Assembly: GCA_002420145.1 (NCBI GenBank)
Contig: DIHL01000095.1
Span: 1-53,857, forward strand
Length of the DNA: 53,857 nucleotides
Source: Bacteroidetes bacterium UBA5697
Lineage (GTDB): Bacteria > Bacteroidota > Bacteroidia > B-17B0 > Aurantibacillaceae
Direction of reading: 5' to 3'
The notes under the pieces were generated by a model that saw nothing but the letters and a program-made list of their open reading frames with translations, ran no database searches and was not told the DNA's origin. Numbering within the stretch: the stretch's first letter is position 1; each line of letters begins with the position of its first letter. Made by a program: the position numbers and the translations under genes. Shown here piece after piece: positions 53,285-53,857 of the stretch.

Positions 53285-53698
53285 ATGAACTCAAAAAAAC
53301 TAACACTCGTTGGATTATTAGGCGCTATTTCTGTTACATTAGGAGCATTAGGTGCTCATTTTTTAAAAAGCAAATTACCAACAGGATTAATTACTCAAGA
53401 TCAATTAATAGGATTTGATACCGCTGTAAAATATCAAATGTATCATACCTTAGCCATGCTTGCTTTAATTTTGCTTTCAAAACACACGACACATAAATTT
53501 ATTAATTGTGCTTATAATTGTTTTTTAATTGGAATATTGATGTTTTCTGGGTCTCTATATCTTTTATGTACCCGAAATTTATTTGGAGCTGAGTGGTTGA
53601 AAGTATTAGGCCCTATTACCCCAATTGGAGGTTTATTTTTTATTGCTGGCTGGATTCTCATCATTCTAGTAGGATTTAGTAGTAATAAGAAGGATTAA
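53285..53698 (+). CDS. DUF423 inner-membrane protein
   Basis: A 137-residue protein with four membrane helices and the family signs LGALGAHFLK near the start and AVKYQMYHTLAML in the middle. It starts 1 base after the DUF4476 gene and is probably co-transcribed. Function unknown (YgdD family). Confidence 0.9.
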   Translation: MNSKKLTLVGLLGAISVTLGALGAHFLKSKLPTGLITQDQLIGFDTAVKYQMYHTLAMLALILLSKHTTHKFINCAYNCFLIGILMFSGSLYLLCTRNLFGAEWLKVLGPITPIGGLFFIAGWILIILVGFSSNKKD

Positions 53699-53788
53699 AA
53701 TTTAACATTTTACTTTTTGTTGATTTTCTGAATATTTAGAAAAAAGAGAGATTTTTTCTTATCTTGTAGAGTTCTAAAAAGTATAAAA

Positions 53789-53857
53789 ATGAAACGTATA
53801 TACGCCCTTAGCTTAATTTTTTTAAGCTTTAATTTATTTTCTCAAAGAGGTAAAGAT
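53789..53857 (+). CDS. Start of an exported protein, cut by the window end
   Basis: The first 23 codons of a gene: MKRIYALSLIFLSFNLFSQ is a complete signal peptide of the local type (ending FSQ), followed by RGKD. Nothing more can be said. Confidence 0.7.
   Translation, partial: MKRIYALSLIFLSFNLFSQRGKD

Overview
The window is AT-rich DNA from a Bacteroidota bacterium, most likely a member of the Flavobacteriales. The main supports are a type A sorting domain of the type IX secretion system at the end of a secreted protein, DUF5686/carboxypeptidase-regulatory and DUF4476 proteins, a flavobacterial-type carotenoid desaturase with CrtZ, the divergent alaS/M23-peptidase pair, rarity of Shine-Dalgarno sequences, and several promoters of the Bacteroidota type (TTG, about 19 bp, TAnnTTTG).

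Left part, about 1-23,000: an accessory region dominated by phage defence. A 13.8-kb minus-strand operon (14232 to 476) starts with a small Xre-type regulator and encodes a complete type I restriction-modification system (hsdM, hsdS, hsdR). Interleaved are a RloC-like AAA ATPase/anticodon nuclease and a Schlafen-AlbA_2 ATPase. After hsdR comes a translationally coupled four-gene cassette (stop and start codons overlapping as TAATG at three junctions): a small protein with deaminase-type zinc motifs, a protein of unknown family, a PD-(D/E)XK-like protein, and a protein with a DNA-binding-like N-terminus. Upstream of this operon is a cluster of short GC-rich repeats. Next comes a second minus-strand group: a 64-codon ORF, a prokaryotic viperin, a 321-residue unknown protein, an LRAT/PLAAT-like protein with a C-terminal membrane segment, and a tiny membrane protein. 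It diverges from a plus-strand WYL-domain regulator and a membrane protein with a DUF4145-like N-terminus. Two near-identical inverted repeats (TGCAG-N5-CTGCA) sit in the shared promoter region and look like the operators of the WYL protein.

Mobile and boundary elements: a C-terminal fragment of an Rhs-type protein lies at the left edge. A large serine recombinase at 20.2-21.9 kb has a 3' end that overlaps a tRNA terminator and the 3' quarter of a tRNA in antisense. It is followed by a truncated transposase, a RelE/ParE-like toxin-antitoxin pair and an intact initiator tRNA-Met.

Right part, about 23,300-53,857: mostly chromosomal genes. They include era; a carotenoid and acyl-transfer group (crtZ, crtD, an acyl carrier protein, a condensation-type acyltransferase, a sulfotransferase); a DUF5686 outer-membrane protein; mnmD; an SF1 helicase; a class A beta-lactamase-fold hydrolase; a methyltransferase; a lipoprotein; an amino-acid permease; an M23 peptidase; alaS; an ECF sigma factor coupled to a membrane protein; an FGE-fold protein; bioF and bioB; a sorting-domain protein with Ig-like repeats; a saccharopine-dehydrogenase-like enzyme; a DUF4476 protein; and a DUF423 membrane protein. 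The last gene runs off the window.

Most likely new biology: (1) the viperin operon under WYL control with its PLAAT-like neighbour, and (2) the coupled deaminase/nuclease cassette at the end of the restriction operon.
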